Source: Pseudonocardia oceani
GTDB lineage: Bacteria > Actinomycetota > Actinomycetes > Mycobacteriales > Pseudonocardiaceae
NCBI RefSeq assembly: GCF_019263585.2
Contig: NZ_JADQDF010000001.1
Coordinates: 62,001 to 126,000, forward strand
Reading direction: 5' to 3'
Length of the DNA: 64,000 nucleotides
Below the pieces are notes generated by a model, which was not told where the DNA came from, did no database searches, and saw only the letters and a program-made list of their open reading frames with translations. This document shows, piece after piece, positions 50,494-60,169 of this stretch. The first letter of the stretch is position 1. Every line of letters starts with the position of its first letter. Position numbers and translations under genes: made by a program.

Positions 50494-50497
<4 letters not shown>

Positions 50498-51369
50498 GAG
50501 GAGTTCCTTCCGGACAGGGACTCGACCTGCAGCAGCAGCGCGCTGTGGTCGAGGCCGCCGTGGCCCTGGGCGCGCAGGGACGCGACCAGCTGGGCGACGT
50601 GCGCCCCGAGCGGGATGGCGACGCCGGCCTCGCGGGCGGCGGCGGTGACGATGCCGAGGTCCTTGTGGTGCAGGTCGATCCGGAAGCCGGGCGCGAAGGT
50701 GCGCGCGCGCATCCCGGCGGCCTTGCGGTCGAGCACGGTGCTGCCGGCGAGACCGCCGGCGAGCACCTCGACGGCGGCGCCGGTGTCGACGCCGTGCGCC
50801 TCCAGGAACACCAGCGCCTCGGCGACGAGCTGGATGTTGCCGGCGACGATCAGCTGGTTCGCGGCCTTGACCGTCTGCCCCGCCCCGGCCGGGCCGACGT
50901 GCACGACGGTGCCGCCGACGACGTCGAGGTAGGGGCGGGCCGCCTCGACGTCGGCCGCGTCCCCGCCGACCATGATCGAGAGCGTCGCCTCGACGGCGCC
51001 GGCCTCGCCGCCGCTGACCGGGGCGTCGACGACGTGGACGCCGTGCTCGGCTCCGGCGGCGGCGACCCGGCGGGCGACGTCGGGGCGGATGGTGGAGCAG
51101 TCGATGTGCAGGGTGCCGGGCTTCACGTTCGGGTACACGTCCGGGACCAGCGCCTCGACGTCCGGGCTGTCGGGGACCATCGTGATCACGACCTCGGCGT
51201 CGCGCACGGCGTCGGCGGTGCCGGTGGCGGCCCGGCCGCCCGCGGCGACGAGCCGGTCGACGGCGGGCCGTGAGAGGTTGTGGCCGACGACGTCGTGGCC
51301 CGCGGCGACGAGGTGGGCCGCCATCGGGCCCCCCATGATGCCGAGGCCGATGAACGCGATGGTGGTCAT
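50494..51369 (-). CDS. glxR: Tartronate semialdehyde reductase (2-hydroxy-3-oxopropionate reductase)
   Basis: A 291-residue beta-hydroxyacid dehydrogenase that reduces tartronate semialdehyde to D-glycerate with NAD(P)H. It has [15 protein letters not shown] cofactor motif, [22 protein letters not shown] substrate loop and the catalytic Lys in [12 protein letters not shown] 51369 overlaps the stop of hyi (ATGA) and the gene overlaps gcl, so the three steps are made in one translation chain. Confidence 0.93.
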
Positions 51370-52166
51370 GACGAGAGCTCCCTGGTGCGTGCGGGCGCCA
51401 GCCAGTCGAACGCGGCGGCGCTGGTCGTGGTGGGCGCGTACTCCAGCCCGACGCGGCCGGTGTAGCCGGCGTCGGTGAGGGCGTCGAGGTGGCGACGGAG
51501 GTCGAGCGAGCCGGTGCCCGGCTCGTGGCGGCCGGGGGCGTCGGCGATCTGGACGTGGCCGATCCGGGCCGCGAGCGCGGGCAGGGCGTCGAGATCCTCG
51601 CCGTTGACGGCGAGGTGGTAGAGGTCGGCGAGCAGGGCGAGGTTCGGCTCCCCCACCCGGTCGGCCACGGCCAGCGCGTCGGCCGCGGTGCGCAGCGGGT
51701 AGCGCTCGGCGCCCGACAGCGGCTCCAGCACGACGGTGGCGCCGATCCGCGCCGCGGCGCTGGCGGCGTGGGCGAGGTTGGCGTCGGCGAGGTCGTCCTG
51801 CCCGGCGGCGCCCGCGATGCGGTTGCCGTACAGGGCGTTGAACACGCGGGTGCCCAGGCGCTCGCCCAGCCCGACGGCCACGGCCACGGAGTCGCGGAAC
51901 GCGGCCTCCCGGCCGGGCCAGGACACCAGGCCGCGGTCGCCGCCGGGCATGTCGCCGGCGGCGACGTTCAGCCCGGTGAGCCGCACCCCGGCGTCCTCGA
52001 CGGCGGAGGCGAACGCGTCGACCTCGGCGTCGGTGGGCGCGGTGGTCGGGAACGGCCACCAGAACTCGACGGCGTCGAACCCGGCGGCCGCGGCGGCGGC
52101 GGGGCGCTGCAGCAGGGGCAGCTCGGTGAACAGGATGGAGCAGTTGACGGCGTAGTGGATCGCCAT
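51366..52166 (-). CDS. hyi: Hydroxypyruvate isomerase
   Basis: A 266-residue TIM-barrel isomerase of the Hyi/xylose-isomerase-like family, interconverting hydroxypyruvate and tartronate semialdehyde. The start [40 protein letters not shown] is typical (given as 52166 down to about 52050), and [11 protein letters not shown] and [16 protein letters not shown] carry the metal and substrate residues. ATG 52166 has GGAGGG before it. An inverted repeat fills the gap upstream, so transcription from the allantoicase gene may be reduced here. Confidence 0.92.
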   Translation of the reverse strand: MAIHYAVNCSILFTELPLLQRPAAAAAAGFDAVEFWWPFPTTAPTDAEVDAFASAVEDAGVRLTGLNVAAGDMPGGDRGLVSWPGREAAFRDSVAVAVGLGERLGTRVFNALYGNRIAGAAGQDDLADANLAHAASAAARIGATVVLEPLSGAERYPLRTAADALAVADRVGEPNLALLADLYHLAVNGEDLDALPALAARIGHVQIADAPGRHEPGTGSLDLRRHLDALTDAGYTGRVGLEYAPTTTSAAAFDWLAPARTRELSS

Positions 52167-52191
52167 GGGGCCCTCCAGGGGCGTGCGGGAC

Positions 52192-52246
52192 TTGCAGGAA
52201 AGCCACGTTCCTGCCATCTGGCGGCGGGAAAGTGGCTTTCCTGCAA
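52192..52246. repeat. Hairpin repeat between allantoicase and hyi genes
   Basis: Perfect 15-bp arms TTGCAGGAAAGCCAC (52192-52206) and GTGGCTTTCCTGCAA (52232-52246) with a 25-nt loop. The left half shares the word GGAAAGCCACGTTCCTGCC with the hairpin at 61717-61765. It may act as a partial terminator inside the purine operon. Confidence 0.7.
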
Positions 52247-52290
52247 TGCGGGGGGTGGGTGGGGCGGCGGCACCCGGCCGCGGGTGCGGG

Positions 52291-53295
52291 CTAGCGCGCG
52301 GCGGTCCAGCGGCGCTCGAGCTCCGCGCGGCCCGCGTCGGTCGGCGTGCCGTGCAGCCGCAGGCGGGCCATGCCGCCGTCGGGGAAGACGTCCAGCCGTA
52401 CCCGGTCGACGGGCGGCGCGTCCGCGAGCACGAAGCGGTGGCGGGTGTCGGGCAGCAGGGGCGTACGGGGCAGGAGGTCGACCCACTCCCCCTCGCCCGC
52501 CCGGCCCCGCAGGCTCGCCCGGCCCGGGGCGTTGTGCAGGAACCAGCTCGTGTCCAGCTCCGCCACGGCGACCGTGCCCTCCGCGGGCAGGGCCACCTCC
52601 ACGAAGTCGTTGCCGTCGTCGCGGCGCCGCGCGGTCTCCCAGCCCTCGCCCATCGAGCGGGCGGGACCGGGAAGCAGCAGGTTGTTCGGCGAGCTGTAGA
52701 AGAGGTTGGAGCAGCCGGTGACGACGCCGCCGTGCTCCAGCGCCGCGAGGTCGACGGTGCCGAGCGCGTCGAGCAGCGCCGGGTCGGGCAGCGCCTCGCC
52801 GTGCACGCGCAGCCGGGCGACGCCGCCGTCGGGGTGGATCCGCAGCCGGACGTGGGTGACCCGGCGGGTGCTGCGGACGGCGAAGTCGTTCTCGGTGTCG
52901 CCCTTGATCGCGGTGCGCGCGACGAGGGTGTGCCAGCCGTCGGCGGCGAGCAGGTCGCCGACCGACGGGTGGCCGTCCAGCGCGATCCCCTCGACCGACG
53001 CCTCCGGCGGGTAGTTGCCGGTGAACCACGAGGTGTCGACGACGACGCCCCGCACGATCCCGGGCGCGCCCAGGCGCACGACGGCCTCGTCGTGCCCGGG
53101 CTCGCGGCGGCGGCGGGTCTCCCAGCCGTCGTACACCTTGCCCTTGGGCCCGAACGTGCTCGGGTCGAACACGGCCGGGCCCGGCGTGATCAGGTTCTCG
53201 CGGACGGCGAACGCCTCGTCGTTGGCGTGCACGACGGCGCCGCCGAGGTTCCGCACCGCCAGGTCGGGCAGCGCCCGGAAGTCGATGTCGATCAT
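52291..53295 (-). CDS. alc: Allantoicase
   Basis: Hydrolyses allantoate to ureidoglycolate and urea. The 334-residue protein has two similar halves, as expected for allantoicases. The first has DGWETRRRREPGHDEAVVRLG and VDTSWFTGNYPPEASVEG; the second repeats GEGWETARRRDDGNDFVEVALP and LDTSWFLHNAPGRASL. ATG 53295 overlaps the allantoinase stop by one base. Choosing allantoicase over allantoate amidohydrolase means ureidoglycolate lyase is needed next, which is not in view. Confidence 0.95.
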   Translation of the reverse strand: MIDIDFRALPDLAVRNLGGAVVHANDEAFAVRENLITPGPAVFDPSTFGPKGKVYDGWETRRRREPGHDEAVVRLGAPGIVRGVVVDTSWFTGNYPPEASVEGIALDGHPSVGDLLAADGWHTLVARTAIKGDTENDFAVRSTRRVTHVRLRIHPDGGVARLRVHGEALPDPALLDALGTVDLAALEHGGVVTGCSNLFYSSPNNLLLPGPARSMGEGWETARRRDDGNDFVEVALPAEGTVAVAELDTSWFLHNAPGRASLRGRAGEGEWVDLLPRTPLLPDTRHRFVLADAPPVDRVRLDVFPDGGMARLRLHGTPTDAGRAELERRWTAAR

Positions 53296-54602
53296 CAGTG
53301 CTCTCCTCGGGTCAGCAGCCGGCCACGGGGATCGTCCCCGTCGACCGGGTGGCCGCGCAGCCAGGTGGCGCGCACGACCCCGTGCAGCTCGCGGCCGGCG
53401 TACGGCGTCAGCGGGCTGCGGTGGTGCAGCTCCCCCACCGTGAACGTCGCGTCCGGGGCGAGGACGGCCAGGTCGGCGTCGCAGCCTGCGGCGATCCGGC
53501 CCTTGCGGCCCAGCCCCACCAGCGCGGCGGGGCGCTCGGCCATCCAGCGCACCACCTCGGCCAGGGAGTGGCCGCGGCGGCGTGCCTCGGTCCACACCAC
53601 CGGCAGGCCCAGCTGCAGCGACGCGATGCCGCCCCACGCCTGCCCGAAGTCGCCCGTCTCCAGGCTCTTGAGGTCGGGCGTGCACGGCGAGTGGTCGCTC
53701 ACGACCATGTCGATCGTGCCGTCGGCCAGGCCGGCCCACAGCGCGTCGCGGTTGTCCTCGCCGCGCACCGGCGGGCAGCACTTGAAGCGCGTGTCGCCGT
53801 CGGGCACCTCCTCGGCGGTGAGCGCGAGGTAGTGCGGGCAGGTCTCGACGCTCACCCGCACCCCGGCGGCCCGCGCCGCCGCGAGCTCGGGCAGCGCGCT
53901 CGCCGAGGACAGGTGCACCACGTGCACGCGCGCCCCGGTCGCCGCGGCCGCGCGCAGCAGCCCCGCGATCGCGGAGTCCTCCGCCGCGGCCGGGCGGGAG
54001 GCCACGAAGTCGGCGTAGCGCCGCCCGTGCGCCGCCGTCACCAGGTCCCCGTCCTCGGCGTGCGCGATGAGCAGCCCGTCGAAGGACGCGACCTCCCGCA
54101 GCGCGGGCTCCGGGTCGAGCAGCGGCGGGAACTCCGGGACGCCGCTGTCGATGAGGAAGCACTTGACGCCGAACACGCCGGCCTCGTGCAGCGCGCGCAG
54201 CTCACCGGCGTTGCCCGGCACCGCGCCGCCCCAGAACCCGACGTCGACGCTGCACTGCCCGTCGGCGGCCTTGCGCTTGACCTCCAGCGCGGCCACGTCG
54301 ACGGTCGGCGGCAGCGAGTTCAGCGGCATGTCGACGATCGTGGTGACGCCGCCCGCCGCGGCCGCGCGGGTCGCGGTGGCGAAGCCCTCCCACTCGGTGC
54401 GGCCGGGCTCGTTGACGTGCACGTGCGTGTCGACCAGCCCGGGCAGCAGCACCTCGTCGACGCCCAGCAGCACGTCGCGGGCGCCGCCCACGTCGGTCTC
54501 CTTCGGCAGGACGGCGACGATCCGCTCGCCCTCGACGACGACGGCCGCGGGCCGCTCCGCCCCGTCGACGGCGACGCGGTCGGCGCGGAAGACGGTGATC
54601 AT
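53295..54602 (-). CDS. allB: Allantoinase
   Basis: A 435-residue cyclic amidohydrolase that opens allantoin to allantoate. Metal-site motifs: [17 protein letters not shown] (HxH), the carboxylated Lys in [11 protein letters not shown], His in IAHAEDGD and VHLSSASAL, and Asp in VSDHSPC. ATG 54602 is 34 bp from the previous gene, the only gap in this stretch. It is followed by allantoicase, the next enzyme in the route. Confidence 0.95.
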   Translation of the reverse strand: MITVFRADRVAVDGAERPAAVVVEGERIVAVLPKETDVGGARDVLLGVDEVLLPGLVDTHVHVNEPGRTEWEGFATATRAAAAGGVTTIVDMPLNSLPPTVDVAALEVKRKAADGQCSVDVGFWGGAVPGNAGELRALHEAGVFGVKCFLIDSGVPEFPPLLDPEPALREVASFDGLLIAHAEDGDLVTAAHGRRYADFVASRPAAAEDSAIAGLLRAAAATGARVHVVHLSSASALPELAAARAAGVRVSVETCPHYLALTAEEVPDGDTRFKCCPPVRGEDNRDALWAGLADGTIDMVVSDHSPCTPDLKSLETGDFGQAWGGIASLQLGLPVVWTEARRRGHSLAEVVRWMAERPAALVGLGRKGRIAAGCDADLAVLAPDATFTVGELHHRSPLTPYAGRELHGVVRATWLRGHPVDGDDPRGRLLTRGEH

Positions 54603-54636
54603 GTCGCCTCCGCGGGAGGAAGCACGTCGGCGGTTC

Positions 54637-55023
54637 TCACGGCGCCTCCCGGTACGCCCGCCAGCTGGCCAGCGCCGAGATGTCGGTCAGCTCCGGGAGC
54701 CCGGCGCACTCGCGCCGCAGCACCATCGCCAGCGACCCCGACCCGTCGGCCAGCTCGATCACGCCGAGCTCCAGGCCGTCGGGCTCGCCGGGCAGCAGCA
54801 CCTCGCGCAGCTGCGCGTAGGACAGCTCGTAGACCTCGCCCTCGACCGCCGCACCACCGGACCCCACGTCCTCCAGGGCCGGGTAGCGCCCGCCGACCGC
54901 GTGGAAGCGGTAGCGCGGCGCGGTCGTGGTGGCCGTGACCAGCGGCGCCCCGCCGACGAGGTGGTGGTCCGCCCCGCCGGCCATGGCGGTGCCGTTGAGG
55001 AACATGCGCGGCACGTCAGGCAC
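54637..55023 (-). CDS. Stand-alone allophanate-hydrolase C-terminal-domain-like protein
   Basis: A 128-residue protein with [57 protein letters not shown] and LELGVIEL. This pattern matches the C-terminal, gamma-glutamylcyclotransferase-like domain of allophanate hydrolase (AtzF type), here without the amidase domain. In AtzF enzymes this domain handles a decarboxylation step; alone its role is unknown, possibly in nitrogen release from ureido compounds. GTG 55023 overlaps the xanthine dehydrogenase stop; ATG 55005 is an alternative start. Confidence 0.78.
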   Translation of the reverse strand: MPDVPRMFLNGTAMAGGADHHLVGGAPLVTATTTAPRYRFHAVGGRYPALEDVGSGGAAVEGEVYELSYAQLREVLLPGEPDGLELGVIELADGSGSLAMVLRRECAGLPELTDISALASWRAYREAP

Positions 55024-57358
55024 CTCCCTCGGCGTCGTCCGGTCCGGCGACGATGTGCTCCGGGCGGACCGGCACCCGGTGCAGCGCCTTGCCCGTCGCC
55101 GCGCGGATCGCGGCCGCGACGGCCGGGCCCGAGCTGATCGTCGGGGGCTCGCCGACGCCGCGGACGCCGTAGGGCGCGTGCGGGTCGGCGTACTCGAGCA
55201 CCGCGACCTGCATCGGCGGCATGTCCAGGATCGTCGGGATCAGGTAGTCGGTGAAGGACGGGTTGCGCACCTTCCCGTCGGTCACGACGATCTCCTCCAT
55301 CAGCGCCAGGCCCATGCCCTGGGCGCTGCCGCCCTGGATCTGGCCGATGACGGCGTCGGGGTTGATCGCCCGGCCCACGTCCTGCGCGGTGTCCAGCGCG
55401 ACGACCTTCACCAGCCCCAGCTCCACGTCGACGTCGACGACGGCGCGGTGCGCGGAGAACGCGTACTGCACGTGAGCGTCGCCCTGGCCGGTCTCCGGGT
55501 CGATCGCGTGGGTGGGCCGGTGGCGCCACTCGACGGTCTCCTCGACGTGCCCAGGACCGTCGACACCGTCGCCGAGCACCTCGGCCAGCGACACGACCAC
55601 CTCGCCGTGCGCGGAGACGATCTTGTCGCCCTCCAGGCGGCAGTCCGGGACGCCGACGCGGGCCAGCACCGACGCGCGCACGGCCTCGCAGGCCGCCTTG
55701 ACCGCCCCGCCGGTGACGTAGGTCTGCCGCGACGCCGACGTCGAGCCGCCGGATCCGACGGTCGTGTCCTTCGGGTGCACGACGACCCGCTCGACACCCA
55801 GCTCCGTGCGGCAGATCTGCTGCTCGACGGTGATCAGGCCCTGCCCGACCTCGGCCGCCGCGGTGTGCACGGTGACCACCGGCTCCCCGCCGGTCATCTC
55901 CAGGCGCACGCGCGCGGTCGAGTAGTCGTCGAAGCCCTCGGAGAACCCGACGTTCTTGTACGTGACGGCGTACCCGACGCCGCGGACGACGCCCTCGCCG
56001 TGCGTGGTGTTGGAGACACCGCCGGGCAGCTCGCGGATGTCGGCGTCGTCCTCGCGCGGCGCCGGCAGCGGCATGTCCCGCACGATCCGGATGAGCTCGG
56101 CCACCGGCGCCGCGGAGTCGATCAGCTGCCCGGTGATGTTGTGGTCGCCCTCGCGCATCCCGTTCAGCGCGCGGATCTCGACGCGGTCGACGCCCACGCG
56201 GTCGGCGAGCTCGTCCATCAGCGCCTCGTGCGCGAACGCGGCCTGCACGCAGCCGAAGCCGCGCATCGCCCCACACGGCGGGTTGTTCGTGTAGACCCCG
56301 CGGGCGTCGACCCGCACGCTCGGGATCCGGTACGGGCCCAGGCCCAGCGTGCCGCCGTTGCCGACGACCGCGCCCGTCGAGGACGCGTACGCGCCGCCGT
56401 CGAACAGGATGTCGGCGCCGGCGTAGACCAGCGTGCCGTCGGTCTCGGCGCCGAACTCGTAGCGCAGCCAGGCGGGGTGGCGGTGGACGTGGCCGTAGAA
56501 CGACTCGTCGCGCGCGTAGCTCATCTTCACCGGCTTGCCGGTGCGCAGCGCGAGCAGGCAGGCGTGGACGTGGATCGAGAGGTCCTCGCGCCCGCCGAAC
56601 GCCCCGCCGACGCCGGCCAGGGTCAGCCGCACCTTCTCCGGCGGCAGCCCGAGCACGCGGCAGATCTGGCCCTGGTCGACGTGCAGCCACTGCGTGGCCA
56701 CGAACAGGTCGACGCCGCCGTCGGCCGCGGGCACCGCGAGCCCGGACTCCGGACCGAGGAACGCCTGGTCCTGCATGCCGACCTCGAAGTCCAGCGCGAC
56801 CACGACGGGCGCGGTCGGGGCCGGGTCGCCGCGGCGGATCTGCATCTTCCGGACGAGGTTGCCGCCCTCGTGCCCCTCGTGGACGACCGGCGCGTCGTCG
56901 TCGAGCGCGCGCCGCGGATCGGTGACCGCGGGCAGCACCTCGTAGTCGACGACGATCCGCTTCGCGGCGCGCCGCGCGGTCTCCGGGTGGTCGGCCGCAA
57001 CCAGCGCCACGGGCTCGCCCTCGTACCGGACCACGCCCGTCGCCAGGGCGGGGGTGTCGAGGTGCTCCAGCCCGACGGCGTTGTGGCCGGGCACGTCGTC
57101 GGCGGTGAGCACGGCGGACACGCCGGGCACGGCGAGCGCCGCGCTCACGTCGATGCCCAGGATGCGGGCGTGCGGGTGCGGGCTGCGCAGCGTCACGCCC
57201 CACACCATGTCGTCGTGCCAGAGGTCGGAGGCGTAGGCGAACTCGCCGGTGACCTTGAGGGTCGCGTCGGGGCGCAGTGGGCTGTCGCCGATGCGGCCGG
57301 TGCCCGCGGTGGTCGTCTGGGTCGTCGACTGGGTGGTCGTCACGGCGCTGGTCCTCAC
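55016..57358 (-). CDS. xdhA: Xanthine dehydrogenase, molybdenum-binding subunit
   Basis: A 780-residue catalytic subunit that hydroxylates hypoxanthine and xanthine to urate. It shows GDSPLRPDATLKVTGEFAYASD, GVGGAFGGREDLS, GAMRGFGCVQ, EVGQGLITVEQQI and the catalytic Glu in GVRGVGEPPTIS. Start GTG 57358 overlaps the deaminase stop; GTG 57343 would remove five residues. The N-terminus (TTTQSTTQTTT) is a low-complexity Thr/Gln stretch. It is the third structural piece of a three-subunit enzyme whose small subunits are encoded upstream, across an inserted amidohydrolase gene. Confidence 0.93.
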   Translation of the reverse strand: MRTSAVTTTQSTTQTTTAGTGRIGDSPLRPDATLKVTGEFAYASDLWHDDMVWGVTLRSPHPHARILGIDVSAALAVPGVSAVLTADDVPGHNAVGLEHLDTPALATGVVRYEGEPVALVAADHPETARRAAKRIVVDYEVLPAVTDPRRALDDDAPVVHEGHEGGNLVRKMQIRRGDPAPTAPVVVALDFEVGMQDQAFLGPESGLAVPAADGGVDLFVATQWLHVDQGQICRVLGLPPEKVRLTLAGVGGAFGGREDLSIHVHACLLALRTGKPVKMSYARDESFYGHVHRHPAWLRYEFGAETDGTLVYAGADILFDGGAYASSTGAVVGNGGTLGLGPYRIPSVRVDARGVYTNNPPCGAMRGFGCVQAAFAHEALMDELADRVGVDRVEIRALNGMREGDHNITGQLIDSAAPVAELIRIVRDMPLPAPREDDADIRELPGGVSNTTHGEGVVRGVGYAVTYKNVGFSEGFDDYSTARVRLEMTGGEPVVTVHTAAAEVGQGLITVEQQICRTELGVERVVVHPKDTTVGSGGSTSASRQTYVTGGAVKAACEAVRASVLARVGVPDCRLEGDKIVSAHGEVVVSLAEVLGDGVDGPGHVEETVEWRHRPTHAIDPETGQGDAHVQYAFSAHRAVVDVDVELGLVKVVALDTAQDVGRAINPDAVIGQIQGGSAQGMGLALMEEIVVTDGKVRNPSFTDYLIPTILDMPPMQVAVLEYADPHAPYGVRGVGEPPTISSGPAVAAAIRAATGKALHRVPVRPEHIVAGPDDAEGGA

Positions 57359-58734
57359 TGGGCCTTCTCCAACAGGGTGCGGTGGACGCGCAGGCACTCG
57401 CGGGCGAGCGCGTCGGTGTCGACGGTCCGGACGCGGCCGCGCTCGACGACCGGGCGGCCGTCCACGAGCAGGAGCTCCAGGGGCGGCGGCGAGCCGAGGA
57501 CCAGTGCCGCGACGGGGTCGGCGACGTCGGCGTGGCCGAGCCCGTCGATGCGCCAGAGGGCGAGGTCGGCGAGCTTGCCGACCTCGATCGAGCCGATGTC
57601 GTCGGCGCGCCCGAGCACCGCGGCGCCGCCCATCGTGCCGAGCTCGAGGGCGTCGCGGACGGTCAGCGCGGTCGGGCCGCCGACCGCCCGGGCGAACAGC
57701 ACGGCGTGCCGCAGCTCCTCGAGCAGGCTGCCGGCCTCGTTGCTGGCGGCGCCGTCGACGCCGAGCCCGACGCGGGCGCCGGCGTCGCGCAGGTCGCGGG
57801 TGCGGGCGATGCCGGCCCCGAGCCGCGCGTTGGACGAGGGGCAGTGCGCCACGCCCGTGGCGGTGTCGCCGATGCGCTTCACGGCGGCGTCGTCGAGGTG
57901 GATCGCGTGGGCGAACCAGACGTCGTCGCCGGTCCAGCCCAGGCCCTCGACGTACTCCAGGGGCGAGCAGCCGAAGCGCTCGCGGCAGAAGTCCTCCTCG
58001 TCGAGGGTCTCGGCGAGGTGGGTGTGCATCGCGACGCCGAGCTCGCGGGCCAGCACCGCCGACTCCCGCATGAGGTCGCCGGTCACCGAGAACGGCGAGC
58101 ACGGGGCGAGCGCGACGCGCAGCATCGAGGCCGGCGACGGGTCGTGCCAGCGGGCGACGGCGTCGGCCGACGCGGCGAGGATCGTCTCCGTCGACTCGAC
58201 GACGTGGTCGGGCGGCAGCCCGCCGTCGCGCTGCCCGAGGTCCATCGAGCCGCGGGTCGTGTGGAAGCGCAGCCCGACCTCCCGCGCGGCGCGGATCTCG
58301 GCGCCCAGGACGTCGCCGCCCTCGCGGGGGAAGACGTAGTGGTGGTCGCTGCTGGTGGTGCAGCCGGTGAGCGCGAGCTGGGCCAGCGCGCCGCTCGCGC
58401 CGACGTGGACGGAGTCCTCGTCGATGCCCGCCCACACCGGGTAGAGGGTGGTGAGCCACTCGAAGAGCGTGGAGTCGACGGCCAGGCCGCGGGTGACCCA
58501 CTGGTAGAGGTGGTTGTGGGTGTTGACGAAGCCCGGGGTGAGCAGGCAGCCGCGGCCGTCCACCCGTGCGTGCGAACCCTCGCCCTGGCCACGATCGCCG
58601 CTCACGAGGGGGGCCGGGCCGGGACCGACGGCGGTGATCCGGTTGCCCTCGACCACCACGTGCCCGTCGGGGAACTCCTCGCCGGTGACCGTCACGACGT
58701 GGGCGCCTTCGATGATCACTGCGTCGGTGGTCAC
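57355..58734 (-). CDS. Amidohydrolase, guanine/8-oxoguanine-deaminase-like
   Basis: A 459-residue amidohydrolase with NTHNHLYQWVTRG (HxH), MHTHLAET, the HCPSSNARLGAG segment and Asp in GVDGAASNEAGSLLEELRHA. This resembles 8-oxoguanine deaminases and the related atrazine-type hydrolases; guanine itself would yield xanthine, and 8-oxoguanine urate. Position between xanthine dehydrogenase subunit genes, with overlaps on both sides, supports a purine substrate. GTG 58734 overlaps the stop of the Fe-S subunit gene. Confidence 0.87.
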   Translation of the reverse strand: MTTDAVIIEGAHVVTVTGEEFPDGHVVVEGNRITAVGPGPAPLVSGDRGQGEGSHARVDGRGCLLTPGFVNTHNHLYQWVTRGLAVDSTLFEWLTTLYPVWAGIDEDSVHVGASGALAQLALTGCTTSSDHHYVFPREGGDVLGAEIRAAREVGLRFHTTRGSMDLGQRDGGLPPDHVVESTETILAASADAVARWHDPSPASMLRVALAPCSPFSVTGDLMRESAVLARELGVAMHTHLAETLDEEDFCRERFGCSPLEYVEGLGWTGDDVWFAHAIHLDDAAVKRIGDTATGVAHCPSSNARLGAGIARTRDLRDAGARVGLGVDGAASNEAGSLLEELRHAVLFARAVGGPTALTVRDALELGTMGGAAVLGRADDIGSIEVGKLADLALWRIDGLGHADVADPVAALVLGSPPPLELLLVDGRPVVERGRVRTVDTDALARECLRVHRTLLEKAQ

Positions 58735-59195
58735 CGGTCGGTCCTCTCCGCGGCCAGGCGCACCGCGTCCAGGATCTTCTCGTAGCCGGTGCAGCGGCAC
58801 AGGTTGCCGGCCAGCGCCTCGCGGATCTCCGGGTCGCTCGGCGCGGGGTTGCGCTCCAGCAGGTCGTGGGTGGAGACGATCAGGCCGGGCGTGCAGAAGC
58901 CGCACTGCACCGCGCCGCACTCCACGAAGGCCTGCTGCACCGGGTGCAGCTCCTCGTCGGCGAGGCCCTCGACCGTGGTGACCTCGCGGCCCTGCGCCTG
59001 GCCGGCCGCGACCAGGCACGAGCAGACCGGGGTGCCGTCGAGGTAGACGGTGCAGGAGCCGCACTCGCCCTGCTCGCAGGCGTTCTTCGAGCCGGGCAGG
59101 CCCATCCGCTCGCGCAGCGCGTAGAGCAGGCTCTCGCCCTCCCACACGTCGTCGACGTCGTGCCGGTTCCCGTTGACGGTCAGCGAGATCCTCAT
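58731..59195 (-). CDS. xdhC: Xanthine dehydrogenase, 2Fe-2S subunit
   Basis: A 154-residue iron-sulfur subunit that carries electrons from molybdenum to FAD. It has [21 protein letters not shown] for the plant-type cluster and CGFCTPGLI with CRCTGY for the second cluster. ATG 59195 overlaps the FAD subunit stop (ATGA). The symbol follows the common three-subunit naming and may differ between species. Confidence 0.94.
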   Translation of the reverse strand: MRISLTVNGNRHDVDDVWEGESLLYALRERMGLPGSKNACEQGECGSCTVYLDGTPVCSCLVAAGQAQGREVTTVEGLADEELHPVQQAFVECGAVQCGFCTPGLIVSTHDLLERNPAPSDPEIREALAGNLCRCTGYEKILDAVRLAAERTDR

Positions 59196-60076
59196 GCGGC
59201 GCTCCTGCCATTGCCGTTGCGGTAGTCGGTCCAGGCCCACGTGGCCGCGCGGCGCGCCATCACGGACAGGGTGTGCAGGCGGTACGCGGCGGTGCCGCGC
59301 ACGTCGTCGATCGGGGCGGCGGCGTCGCGCACCCGGCGGCCGAACTCGACGGCGAGGCCCTCGGGCAGCTCGCCGCGCGACTCCCACAGCCCGCCGGCCT
59401 CCAGCTCGCCCGCCAGGAACTCGGCGGCCGCGGTGGCGCGGCGCGGGGTGGGGGCGGCGCTGCCGATGCCGGTGCCGACGGCGCGGCGGTCGGGGTGCAG
59501 CGCGATGCCGAACGCCGACACGGCGATCACCATCGCGTTGCGGGTGCCGATCTTGCAGAACTGCTGCGGCCCCGCGGGCGGCGTGATGTGGACGGCGGCG
59601 ATGAGCTCGTCGGGCGCGAGGGCGTTGCGCTTGACGCCGGTGAAGAACTCGGCGACCGGGATCGTCCGCGTACCGCGCACCGACGCCACCTCGACGTCGG
59701 CGTCGGCGGCCAGCAGCGCCGGGTGGCTGTCGCCGGCGGGCGAGGCCGCGCCGAGGTTGCCCCCGACCGTGCCGCGGTTGCGGATCTGCGGCGACCCGAC
59801 CGTCCGCGCTGCCATGGCCAGGCCCGGCAGCGTCGCACCGAGCTCGGCGATGACCCGGGAGTAGGTGACGCCCGCGCCCAGCCGGACGCGGCCGCCGTCG
59901 GGCGCCCACTCCCGCAGCTCGGGGACGCGGGTGAGGTCGAGGAGGGCCGGCGGTCTGCGGTGGTCGAAGTTGATCTCGACCATGACGTCGGTGCCGCCCG
60001 CGACGGGCAGCGCGTCGGGGTGCTCCGCCTTGGCCGCGAGGGCCTCGGCCCAGGTGGTGGGCGCCAGGAAGTCCAT
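59192..60076 (-). CDS. xdhB: Xanthine dehydrogenase, FAD subunit
   Basis: A 294-residue FAD-binding subunit with PVAGGTDVMVEI for the first FAD contact and GTVGGNLGAASPAGD for the second, and the C-terminal CO-dehydrogenase-flavoprotein-like domain. It passes electrons to NAD+. It is the first gene of the long purine operon and is divergent from pucR, with 93 bp between the start codons. That gap should hold the PucR-controlled promoter. Confidence 0.93.
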   Translation of the reverse strand: MDFLAPTTWAEALAAKAEHPDALPVAGGTDVMVEINFDHRRPPALLDLTRVPELREWAPDGGRVRLGAGVTYSRVIAELGATLPGLAMAARTVGSPQIRNRGTVGGNLGAASPAGDSHPALLAADADVEVASVRGTRTIPVAEFFTGVKRNALAPDELIAAVHITPPAGPQQFCKIGTRNAMVIAVSAFGIALHPDRRAVGTGIGSAAPTPRRATAAAEFLAGELEAGGLWESRGELPEGLAVEFGRRVRDAAAPIDDVRGTAAYRLHTLSVMARRAATWAWTDYRNGNGRSAA

Positions 60077-60169
60077 GGGTAGCAGTACAGCGCCGTGCGG
60101 TCTCGGCGAGAAGTCGCCGCCGTGACGAAACAGCGACCGCACAGGCGCCCGGAGTTGTACGTTCCTCCA

